DNA of 64,000 nucleotides from an uncultured Clostridium sp. Its GTDB lineage: Bacteria > Bacillota_I > Bacilli_A > RF39 > UBA660. The stretch lies in contig CABUQZ010000009.1 of NCBI GenBank assembly GCA_902493795.1, positions 1 to 64,000 on the forward strand, in the 5' to 3' direction. Below are positions 27,104 through 35,117 of the stretch, in pieces. The translations under genes were made by a program, and so were the position numbers. Position 1 is the stretch's first letter, and each line of letters opens with the position of its first letter. The notes under the pieces are model-generated. The model searched no databases and was not told the DNA's origin. It saw only the letters and a list, made by a program, of their open reading frames with translations.

Positions 27104-27806
27104 ATTGTGGCATATATTTATTTAAGGATTCAATATCCATAACGTATTCTTTGTAATTACTAGGATTTACATATACTGGAATTTTTTGAATGTTATTACT
27201 TGCAATTACATTAGGTGTATCATCGTATATATTATCGCTTGTAAATTCATAAGTTGTTCCATCTGGTCCAACTGCTGAAGCTTTAATAACAAATGGGCTA
27301 ACACCATTTACTCTAACACTTGTATTTTGAATAACACTAACTATATTAGCATCAATAAGACAACCATATCCTATAATTCTTTTACTTTTTTTCTTTTTCT
27401 TTAAATTAGCTATAAACCAAATCAAAGGTATTAATACGAATACACCACCTAAAATAGAAAATATAATTACTATTATTGAACTATCACTAGACATTATTTC
27501 ACCAGGGTTATCAGGATTATAATAAATAGTAACAATATTACCCTCTCTCATAGAAGAATTATAAGTATTTAATTCCTCATTATATGTTTTACCATCAACA
27601 AAGTATGATACATACACATCGTAATCAGAGTCACCATCACCATGATACCTTTCATTAATTCTTGTAATAGTAGCCTCGGTCTTTATAGCATTTTTCATGA
27701 AATTTTTAGTATCATTCCAAATAAAAAATCCTAAAGCAACAAATATAATACCAACAATCAAAAAAATTGACATAACTATTTTTACTGTTTTATTTCCTCG
27801 TTTCAT
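27102..27806 (-). CDS. DUF3592 membrane protein
   Basis: The protein has 234 residues with two membrane helices (about residues 11-29 and 107-129). The region between them has the DUF3592 pattern: TEATITRI, VYVSYFVDGKTY, GNIVTIYYNPDNPGEI. A second, similar beta-rich half follows the second helix. The family has no assigned role. It is transcribed toward topA and ends in the shared hairpin. Confidence 0.75.
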   Translation of the reverse strand: MKRGNKTVKIVMSIFLIVGIIFVALGFFIWNDTKNFMKNAIKTEATITRINERYHGDGDSDYDVYVSYFVDGKTYNEELNTYNSSMREGNIVTIYYNPDNPGEIMSSDSSIIVIIFSILGGVFVLIPLIWFIANLKKKKKSKRIIGYGCLIDANIVSVIQNTSVRVNGVSPFVIKASAVGPDGTTYEFTSDNIYDDTPNVIASNNIQKIPVYVNPSNYKEYVMDIESLNKYMPQ

Positions 27807-27875
27807 TTAATATCACTCCTTTATTATATTTTAGCACAAGAAAGAACTTATAATAAAAACTTATGCTGAATGCTT

Positions 27876-27908
27876 ATAAAAAAAATAATATCTTTACACG
27901 ATATTATT
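27876..27908 (-). terminator. terminator of the RNB gene
   Basis: On the minus strand AATAATATC pairs with GATATTATT and is followed by a T run. The 5' arm lies in the last codons of the gene. Confidence 0.7.
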
Positions 27909-29771
27909 TTTCTTTGCTAAAACTTTTTGATATTGAATTTGATAATCATCAATACTTCTTCTTTTATTATTAATTATTTCTGCTGTTTCATCAAGCTTAT
28001 CTTCCATTTTTTTAATGTCATCTTTTGTATAAGGATTTAAAAGAAATTTTTTAATGCATTCGTTTACTAAATTATCTGCAAGTCTTCTAAGAGGACTAGT
28101 AGAGTGGGAATAATACTTTGTACCCAAACCAAAGTGCCCCACATTTTTTCTTGAATAGTATGCAACTGGCATTAATCTTTTAATCATATCGATATTATTA
28201 GCTATTTTATTTTCATCATTTTCTTTCAATAAACTTTGTAATCTATCGAGTTTAATAATATCTTCTTCTTCAATATGATGACATCTATATAGGAATGGCA
28301 AATCAAGCTCTTTAAACTTTTTAGCAACATGATGGTTTGTATAAATCATAGCACTTTCGACAATTGAAGATCCAATTGATTTATCTTGATTACCATGAAA
28401 CTGCTCATATAATTCATTTTCGTTATAAACTCTTTTTAAAATAGGAGAGATATTAGATAAATGATAAACAATTTCAGCTAGTTCATCACTTCCTGTACCA
28501 TTTTTCAAACATTCATCAAAAGATGAGTAAGATAGATTACCTGCAATTTCACATATCTCATTTTTAATATCAAAATTAATAAGATTTCCATTTCTTGCAT
28601 CAATATCAAAATAATATGACATACAGTGCGTTTTCTTGCCAGTATTTAAACTCATCAAGTCCCCAGATAACTCTAGCAAATATAATGGAATACAATCATC
28701 ATCCATATATATAGAAGTAGTTCTTCTTTTAGCTTCATCCATTAATATCGAATTTTCATCAATATAACTTCCAGGATCTGCAATATGTACACCTAAGTGA
28801 TATATACCATCTTCATAAGTAATAGATAACCCATCATCAAGTTCTTTAGCACCTTCACAATCAAATGTATATATCTTTCTATCAGTAGAAATAGGACCAA
28901 TATCCTTATTCCTTAAAATAATATTTTTAGCTTCTAATTTATGTGCTTCCTTAAAATTATCATGTATTTCATATTTATAATTTAGATAAGAAATATCTTC
29001 TTCATTTTCTATTCCTAAAATAACGTCAATAGCATTATTAGTATAAAAAGATAGCTTTTCTTTATGACGAGATGTTAAACATTCTTCTTTACTTGCAAAA
29101 TCTTTTATTTTTTCAATAAGTAATTTCTTATTATATTTATTTGTACTTTTAACTAAGAAAGAAAATACTTTATCAAAGTAAATTAAATCATCTAAAGGGC
29201 CTAAATTAGGCTTAGATAAATAAGTATGTAAAGAAGATAAATAACCATCTAAAACTCTTTCAATTAAAGGAATATCATTTTTATCTATTGAATTACTTAA
29301 ATAAGGAAATCTAGTTAAAGATTTTTCAACAAAATTATAATACTTTAACTTAAATATAATATGATCGATAAATTCTTCTTTATTAGGATCATAATCAACT
29401 GGATTTTCAATATATATTCTAAGTAGTGTATTTTCCATTTTATTTAAAACATTGCAAAGTAACTTATATTTACTTCGTTCTTTACTATTTTGTGGCTTAT
29501 TACTATGAAGAATAGTTCTTATATTATTATGAATGAATATAAATCTTTCATATAAATTTTTTCTTATATTTTGATTATCCCCAATTAAATTTGCTAATTC
29601 GTCAAACAAAGAAAATAAATACGTTATATCACTTTCATTTTCGTAACTAAAATTATTAATTTCATCTTCAAGTATTTCTACTAAAGCGTTACAAGCTTTA
29701 AATTTATTACTAGTTTGTAATCTTTCTTTTTCATTAAGAAGTAAATCTTTAATATGATCTATATAACTCAT
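27894..29771 (-). CDS. atypical RNB-domain ribonuclease
   Basis: The protein has 625 residues; ATG 29771 is chosen because GGAGGG precedes it. The RNB (RNase II/R) domain starts near residue 300: TFDCEGAKELDDGLSI has the acidic cluster (Asp304, Asp312, Asp313), followed by HLGVHIADPGSYI and later YRCHHIEEEDI and SHSTSPLRRLADNLV. The first 290 residues look helical and show no cold-shock domains, and no S1 domain follows the RNB. A 3'-5' RNA exonuclease is likely; the unusual architecture suggests a different way of gripping RNA. Confidence 0.85.
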   Translation of the reverse strand: MSYIDHIKDLLLNEKERLQTSNKFKACNALVEILEDEINNFSYENESDITYLFSLFDELANLIGDNQNIRKNLYERFIFIHNNIRTILHSNKPQNSKERSKYKLLCNVLNKMENTLLRIYIENPVDYDPNKEEFIDHIIFKLKYYNFVEKSLTRFPYLSNSIDKNDIPLIERVLDGYLSSLHTYLSKPNLGPLDDLIYFDKVFSFLVKSTNKYNKKLLIEKIKDFASKEECLTSRHKEKLSFYTNNAIDVILGIENEEDISYLNYKYEIHDNFKEAHKLEAKNIILRNKDIGPISTDRKIYTFDCEGAKELDDGLSITYEDGIYHLGVHIADPGSYIDENSILMDEAKRRTTSIYMDDDCIPLYLLELSGDLMSLNTGKKTHCMSYYFDIDARNGNLINFDIKNEICEIAGNLSYSSFDECLKNGTGSDELAEIVYHLSNISPILKRVYNENELYEQFHGNQDKSIGSSIVESAMIYTNHHVAKKFKELDLPFLYRCHHIEEEDIIKLDRLQSLLKENDENKIANNIDMIKRLMPVAYYSRKNVGHFGLGTKYYSHSTSPLRRLADNLVNECIKKFLLNPYTKDDIKKMEDKLDETAEIINNKRRSIDDYQIQYQKVLAKKNNIV

Positions 29772-29808
29772 AACTAAAACCCTCCACAATTATTATAAAA
29801 TACTTTTC

Positions 29809-29837
29809 TTGAATTTTGAAGGATTATGTAGTATAAT
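29809..29837 (+). promoter_or_regulatory. promoter of the four-gene DUF3419-like array
   Basis: TTGAAT and TATAAT are 17 bases apart. The leader is about 105 bases and contains a small hairpin (TGCTAAA/TTTAGCA, 29906-29927) without a T run. Confidence 0.7.
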
Positions 29838-29950
29838 ATAGGCTAATTTTATGCACATGTATATAAAATGGGGTAATTATAAGTGTGATAATAGCGTTTT
29901 TTGTTTGCTAAAATTTTATATTTAGCACTATAAAGAAAGAGGGTATAAAA

Positions 29951-30859
29951 ATGGAAGTAATAATTAAAGATAAGAAAAGTGATATCATAACTGCTCAAAA
30001 AATTGTTAGCCGTGATTTTAAGATGAATTCTAATGAAAACTTTTATATAAATTCAGGAATATATAATTTCACTAATGAGGCAGTAGCAGATCCTCTTTAT
30101 AAAAGCGAGATAACAAATAAAAACAAAATATTATCAGTTATTGCTTCAGGTGACCAAATTCTAAATTCGATATTGTTAGGTAGCACAGATATAACAGGTT
30201 TTGATATAAGTAGATTTCCTAAGTACTACTTATTATTAAAAATTGCTGCTATACATGCTTTAGATAAAGAAGAATTTTTAGACTTTTTCTCATTTCATGG
30301 AACGGAAGAAGAAGTTGAAAGAAAATTTGATAAAATAATAGAACATTTAGACCCTGTAGCACTAGAATTTTGGCAAAGCTTATATGATTATTTTGAACCG
30401 TATGAAATATCAAGTTCAATGTTATTTACAAGTAGTTATGTAGATAGATTAATGGCAGTAGTTTTTAATCCATATTTACAAGGTGATAAAGCATATGATG
30501 AATTAAAAGAAAAGTTACAAGATGTAAAACTAAATTTAATTGATGGTAATATTTATTCTTTAGTAAGAGAACATAAATTTAAGGAACCATTTGACCTTGC
30601 TAATGTTTCAAATATTTTAGGAGGTAATAAACAAAAAGATAATATAGAACTTCTTGAAAAAATACCATTAAATACTAATGCTAGTATACTTGGATATATG
30701 TTTTATTATGCGGTAGATGAAGAGAAAGAAAAAGAAAAAAAAGAAGTAGAAAAAAGTCTTACAAATAATAATATAACTACTAAAGTAAATGATGCTACAT
30801 TAACAAATGGCGCAGGACTAATTCTAACTAAAAGGAAAAGAAAAATATGGAAAATGTAA
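29951..30859 (+). CDS. DUF3419/BtaA-like SAM-binding protein, array copy 1 (type A)
   Basis: The protein has 302 residues. The core reads LSVIASGDQILNSILLG, TGFDIS, then LLLKIAAIHALDKEEFLDFF. This resembles the DUF3419/BtaA family (motif I SGDxxLN, acidic end of strand 2, helix LKxAAI, EExxxFF). BtaA moves the 3-amino-3-carboxypropyl group of SAM to diacylglycerol in betaine-lipid synthesis. The C-terminus ends in a basic strand (LILTKRKRK), perhaps the last strand of a methyltransferase-like fold. It overlaps the next gene by 13 bases and is the first of four paralogues. The reaction is unknown. Confidence 0.6.
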   Translation: MEVIIKDKKSDIITAQKIVSRDFKMNSNENFYINSGIYNFTNEAVADPLYKSEITNKNKILSVIASGDQILNSILLGSTDITGFDISRFPKYYLLLKIAAIHALDKEEFLDFFSFHGTEEEVERKFDKIIEHLDPVALEFWQSLYDYFEPYEISSSMLFTSSYVDRLMAVVFNPYLQGDKAYDELKEKLQDVKLNLIDGNIYSLVREHKFKEPFDLANVSNILGGNKQKDNIELLEKIPLNTNASILGYMFYYAVDEEKEKEKKEVEKSLTNNNITTKVNDATLTNGAGLILTKRKRKIWKM

Positions 30860-31734
30860 AAGAAGATGTTAGAATAGCACAACATGTAATAGAAGGGGAT
30901 TTATTAATAATATTTGAACCAACATTTCACTCACATTCTATTATCTATCCATCTACAAATGAAAAAATAAGCTCTCCTATATATAAAGATAGTTTAAAAA
31001 ATAAAGAAAAAATACTATCGGTAATTGGTTCAGGTGATCAAATACTAAATTCAGTATTATTAGGGAGTAAACAAATAACAGGATTTGACATTTCATGTTT
31101 TACAGGTTATTATCTAAAACTAAAAATTGCAGCTTTAAAATCATTAAATTATCACGAATATCTTTCTTTCTTCTCATGTCAAAGTAAAAATAGATTTTCA
31201 AAAAAAATATATGAAAAAATAATTCCATATTTAGATAGTGACACAGAATATTTCTGGAGTAGTATTTTTAGTTTGTATGATGCTAAGGTAATAGGTTTTT
31301 CCAATTTGTTTGTAATGGTAAATAATAATAAATTTAAACAAAATAACCCATATCTAGAATCAAAAGAAGAATATGAACTTCTAAAATCAAAAATAAAAGA
31401 CATCGATATAAACTTGATATATAAAGATATATTTGAACTTGTAAATGAATTAACTGATAAATATAATTTGATAAATCTTTCGAATATTGTTGATTACAAC
31501 ATTAAAGGAGTAACGGTGGGAAACATTGTAAAAATTGATTGTCGATCTAGGGAAAAAATTAATAGACTGTTAAGAAACCTACCCATGGAAAATGAAGGAA
31601 TAACTCTTATGTATTCAATGGATTATAATATGGCAAGAATGATAGATGTTATTTTAACATCAAATGAAATGGAACATAATGAATATGAAATCGATTGCTT
31701 TCATAAATTAATTTTATCAAGAAAAAGAAAATAA
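30847..31734 (+). CDS. DUF3419/BtaA-like SAM-binding protein, array copy 2 (type B)
   Basis: The protein has 295 residues. Its core has LSVIGSGDQILNSVLLG, TGFDIS and LKLKIAALKSLNYHEYLSFF. It begins inside the end of copy 1, so translation is probably coupled. It is closer to copy 4 than to copies 1 or 3: both share FHSHSIIY/FSSHSSIY-like starts, YEKIIPYLD/YEKILPFLD and YFWS. The end LILSRKRK matches the other copies. The family call is by motif pattern; the substrate is unknown. Confidence 0.6.
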   Translation: MENVKEDVRIAQHVIEGDLLIIFEPTFHSHSIIYPSTNEKISSPIYKDSLKNKEKILSVIGSGDQILNSVLLGSKQITGFDISCFTGYYLKLKIAALKSLNYHEYLSFFSCQSKNRFSKKIYEKIIPYLDSDTEYFWSSIFSLYDAKVIGFSNLFVMVNNNKFKQNNPYLESKEEYELLKSKIKDIDINLIYKDIFELVNELTDKYNLINLSNIVDYNIKGVTVGNIVKIDCRSREKINRLLRNLPMENEGITLMYSMDYNMARMIDVILTSNEMEHNEYEIDCFHKLILSRKRK

Positions 31735-31748
31735 AAGGGGAAATAAAA

Positions 31749-32624
31749 ATGATAGTAAATAGTTTTGAAGTAGAAAAAGATATAGATAAAGCAGAAAAAG
31801 TAATAACTTCATCTTTGGAAAAAAATAATAAAAGCTTTGATAGTAATTCAGGAATATATTTATTTAGTAATGAAGATATGTCTGATAATGTTTATAGAAG
31901 AAACCTACAAGAAAAAAAGAATTTACTATCAGTTATTGGATCAGGTGATCAAGTAATTAACTCTATTTTATTTGGAAGTGAAAATATAAAAGCATTTGAT
32001 ATAAGTAATTTTCCAAAATATTTACTTCTTCTTAAACTAGGAGCAATAAAAAGTCTTACAAAAGAAGAATTTATGTCTTTCTTTGTAACAGAATCTAATG
32101 AAAAAGAATTATTAACTCTATTTAAAAAAATAGCAAATAATTTAGATGAAGATACACTAAGGTTTTGGTATTATTTAATTTCTAATTTTGGTATAGAACT
32201 AATAAGAGATTCCGAGTTGATAAAAAAAGTAAGAATGGAATATATGAATCCTTTTCAAAATCCTTATTTAATTGATAGGAATTCATTTGAAATAATAAGA
32301 GAAAGACTACAAGATGTAAAATTATCTCTTTTTGATGAGGACATTTATTCTCTTATAAAAAAAGAAAATAAAAAAGAGAAATTTGATCTTGCAAATTTAT
32401 CCAATATAACAAGTTACAATAGAAGAAAGGATAATTTAGAGTTACTTGAAAGTATTCCACTAAGTGAAGAAGGCTATATCTTAAATTATTTTTTTTACAA
32501 TGGATATAGACCAAAAATCATAGGATCAAAACCATGTCCAAGCCTATCAAATGAAAATATTGAAAGTACTATTTTTGACCTAGAAAATAAAAAAGGTGGA
32601 TTAATACTTTCAAAAAGAAAATAA
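31749..32624 (+). CDS. DUF3419/BtaA-like SAM-binding protein, array copy 3 (type A)
   Basis: The protein has 291 residues. Motifs are LSVIGSGDQVINSILFG, KAFDIS and LLLKLGAIKSLTKEEFMSFF. It groups with copy 1: both have NSGIY near the start, NFPKY/RFPKY after the acidic motif, and RLQDVKLSLFDEDIYSLI in copy 3 against KLQDVKLNLIDGNIYSLV in copy 1. It ends LILSKRK. AAAGGGG lies upstream. It is 14 bases after copy 2, in the same operon. Confidence 0.6.
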   Translation: MIVNSFEVEKDIDKAEKVITSSLEKNNKSFDSNSGIYLFSNEDMSDNVYRRNLQEKKNLLSVIGSGDQVINSILFGSENIKAFDISNFPKYLLLLKLGAIKSLTKEEFMSFFVTESNEKELLTLFKKIANNLDEDTLRFWYYLISNFGIELIRDSELIKKVRMEYMNPFQNPYLIDRNSFEIIRERLQDVKLSLFDEDIYSLIKKENKKEKFDLANLSNITSYNRRKDNLELLESIPLSEEGYILNYFFYNGYRPKIIGSKPCPSLSNENIESTIFDLENKKGGLILSKRK

Positions 32625-32640
32625 GAAAGAAGATGATAAA

Positions 32641-33504
32641 ATGAAAGATATAAGAAAAGATATAGATGAAGCAGAAAAATTAATAGAAGGAGCTCTATAC
32701 AATCCATTTAAACCATTTTCTAGTCACTCATCAATTTATTCTTTTACTAATGAAAAAGCAAACAGCGAAATCTACAAAAAGACACTAGAAAATAAAGAAA
32801 AAATATTAACAATAGTAGGTTCAGGAGATCAAATCCTTAATTCCATATTACTAGGAAGTAAAGATATAACGGCAACTGATATTTCTAATTTTACAGAGTA
32901 TTATTTTAATTTAAAGTTAAAAGCAGTAAAAGCGTTAACATACGAAGAATATTTAGAGTTTTTCGACTTGAAAAGTAGAAAATGTTTTAGAAAAGATTTA
33001 TACGAAAAAATATTGCCATTTTTAGATAGAGAAACTGCTTACTTTTGGAGTGTTTTATTTAGTTCTCATAAAACTACAAAGATAAGAAAATCTGATTTTT
33101 TTATGCCTGAAAACAATAGCTTTTTTAAGTCTATAAATATTAAAGATTATATTAAAAACAACCCTTATTTATCATCTCCTGATAATTATAAAAAACTAAA
33201 ATCAAAAATAAATGATGTAAATATTAATATAATAATTGGAAATATTTTCGCTCTAATTGGTACATTAAGAAATGGTTATGATTTAGTGAATGCTTCCAAT
33301 ATAATGGATTATCATCATGGAAGTGAATATTTGTTCTTTCTAGAGCAATGCGACTTAAAAGAAGATGGAGTAATACTAGGATACTCAATGGCACGTGGAA
33401 TAAATGCTGATAATTTAGAAAGAGCCTATACAAATGGAATAGTGTTATCAGAAGGTCATCAATTAGATAAAAAACATAAGTTACTATTAACAAGAAAAAG
33501 ATAA
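32641..33504 (+). CDS. DUF3419/BtaA-like SAM-binding protein, array copy 4 (type B)
   Basis: The protein has 287 residues. Motifs are LTIVGSGDQILNSILLG, TATDIS and LKLKAVKALTYEEYLEFF. It is the type B partner of copy 2 (shared YEKILPFLD, YFWS and a longer middle). It ends LLLTRKR. It starts 16 bases after copy 3 and a terminator follows, so it closes the operon. All four copies keep SGDQ and the acidic FDIS/TDIS position, arguing that each still binds SAM or a related ligand. Confidence 0.6.
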   Translation: MKDIRKDIDEAEKLIEGALYNPFKPFSSHSSIYSFTNEKANSEIYKKTLENKEKILTIVGSGDQILNSILLGSKDITATDISNFTEYYFNLKLKAVKALTYEEYLEFFDLKSRKCFRKDLYEKILPFLDRETAYFWSVLFSSHKTTKIRKSDFFMPENNSFFKSINIKDYIKNNPYLSSPDNYKKLKSKINDVNINIIIGNIFALIGTLRNGYDLVNASNIMDYHHGSEYLFFLEQCDLKEDGVILGYSMARGINADNLERAYTNGIVLSEGHQLDKKHKLLLTRKR

Positions 33505-33517
33505 ATAATTTTAAGAG

Positions 33518-33538
33518 TACACGAAAGTGTATTTTTTT
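33518..33538 (+). terminator. terminator of the DUF3419-like array
   Basis: TACAC-GAAA-GTGTA is followed by seven T, with a stable GNRA-type loop. Confidence 0.8.
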
Positions 33539-33698
33539 AATAAGGAATTTTCTCGTAAAATTATAAAGCTAATAATACTAACTTTGTATTAAGTTATTTA
33601 AAAAAATAATAAGAGAAATATCGTTATAAATTTTTACTAAAAGTATTTAAAAATAGATATTAATTTGGTAAAATGTTATCTGTATGAGAGGTGTTAAA

Positions 33699-34932
33699 AT
33701 GAAAAAATATGTAATGAGTTTTTTTGTGATAATTCTAGTATTATTTTTAACTGGATGTGGTTCATCTAATAGTGATTTAGGATTAAAAGACGATAAAGAT
33801 AAACCAAATCCACCTGTTGCTAATAAAGAAATAGTTAAAATAGTTAAAGGTTATGAAGAAGGTAATGATGAAGCTATTGTCAAACTAGAAAATGATAATA
33901 AGTATTATGTTGTTGATGATAAAATATTATATAGCTTTGAAGAAAAAGAAGAAAATGAGAACTTTTTTAAGATTAGAGATAAATATTTAGTAGTTTATAA
34001 AATTAGTAAAAAAGAAAGAGTTAATTATATCTTAAATCTTGAAACTGGTAAAAAGATTTATGAAGGAACAGATATCTTAGAGTATATTGATATAACAGAA
34101 GATGGTTATGTCTTAGTAAAAGAAATAAAAGAGGAATTATCAGGAACAACTTATAAATATAAGATAGTTGATAAAAATGGTAAGGAAACTTGGAGAGATG
34201 ATGATTCTTATTATAATGCAAATATGTTTAAAGCAATTTATAAGAATGTTGTAGTTTATAGTGATATTAGTTATAACACATTTAAAATAATTGATGCAGT
34301 AAGTGGTAAAGAAACAGATTTTGGACTTACTGGACATAATTCTTATTTTGAGTATCATGTTTATGGTGATGATATATTGATGGGTATTTCAGCTAATAAT
34401 GATAAATATCGTATCTATAAAGTTTCTGAAAAACACAATGATTAATACGAAATTGAGTCATGTAAAGAAATTGTTAGATGATAAAAGAGTTTATGCAGAA
34501 CCTTTATGGGAAACACCTGGTATTTATAATTATGAAGATCAAAAATTACTTAAGGGATTTGACGAAGGCGGAATAGTACATTTTGCTGAATATAATGATA
34601 AATACTATATTATTAGTCAAACTAATTTCTATTATGTAATCGATGATAATTATAATTATGTTAAAGAACCAGTTAAGTTACCAGATGATATGACATATAA
34701 TAGCGTTGAATTTAAAGAATTTGGTATGGTTATTAAGAAGGGTGCTGCAACTGGTACTATTAATTATGTTACTTACGAAGATATTCTTAAGGAAGATAAT
34801 TTTTTAGATAAGAAAAAAACAGTTGAAGGTAAATTGGATGGTACAAATAAAGAATATGGTTTCTTAGGAAAAGATGGTAAATATAAATTAGTTGAAATGA
34901 ATACTTTAAAAGAAGTTAAATTAAGTAAATAA
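33699..34932 (+). pseudogene. lipoprotein gene, probably frameshifted
   Basis: The ATG at 33699 (GAGAGGTG upstream) opens a lipoprotein with a signal peptide and lipobox LTGC, then a beta-rich domain reminiscent of propeller repeats (YVVDDKILYSFEEKEE, YKIVDKNGKE). This frame stops at 34445. A second frame, open from 34399 to 34932, continues the same style (FAEYNDKYYIISQTNFYYVID, YGFLGKDGKYKLVE) but has no ribosome site, signal peptide or separate promoter. A one-base change near 34425-34445, possibly in an A run, would join them. It could also be two separate genes or a sequencing error. The function is unknown. Confidence 0.6.
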
Positions 34933-34942
34933 TAGAAAATTG

Positions 34943-34975
34943 AGAATTAAGATAAAAATCTTAGTTCTTTTTTTT
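34943..34975 (+). terminator. terminator after the lipoprotein locus
   Basis: AGAATTAAGAT pairs with ATCTTAGTTCT (one mismatch) around AAAA, followed by a T run. Confidence 0.75.
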
Positions 34976-35117
34976 AGAAAAAATGAAACACTCAAGGTAC
35001 ATATCAATTAATTAGAAAAAATTAAGAGATGACGTTAAAAAAAAATAAAAGTTTTCAATATTTAATCATTTGTTTTAAAAACACTTTGTTATGATATAAT
35101 AATAACTGGTGATATAA

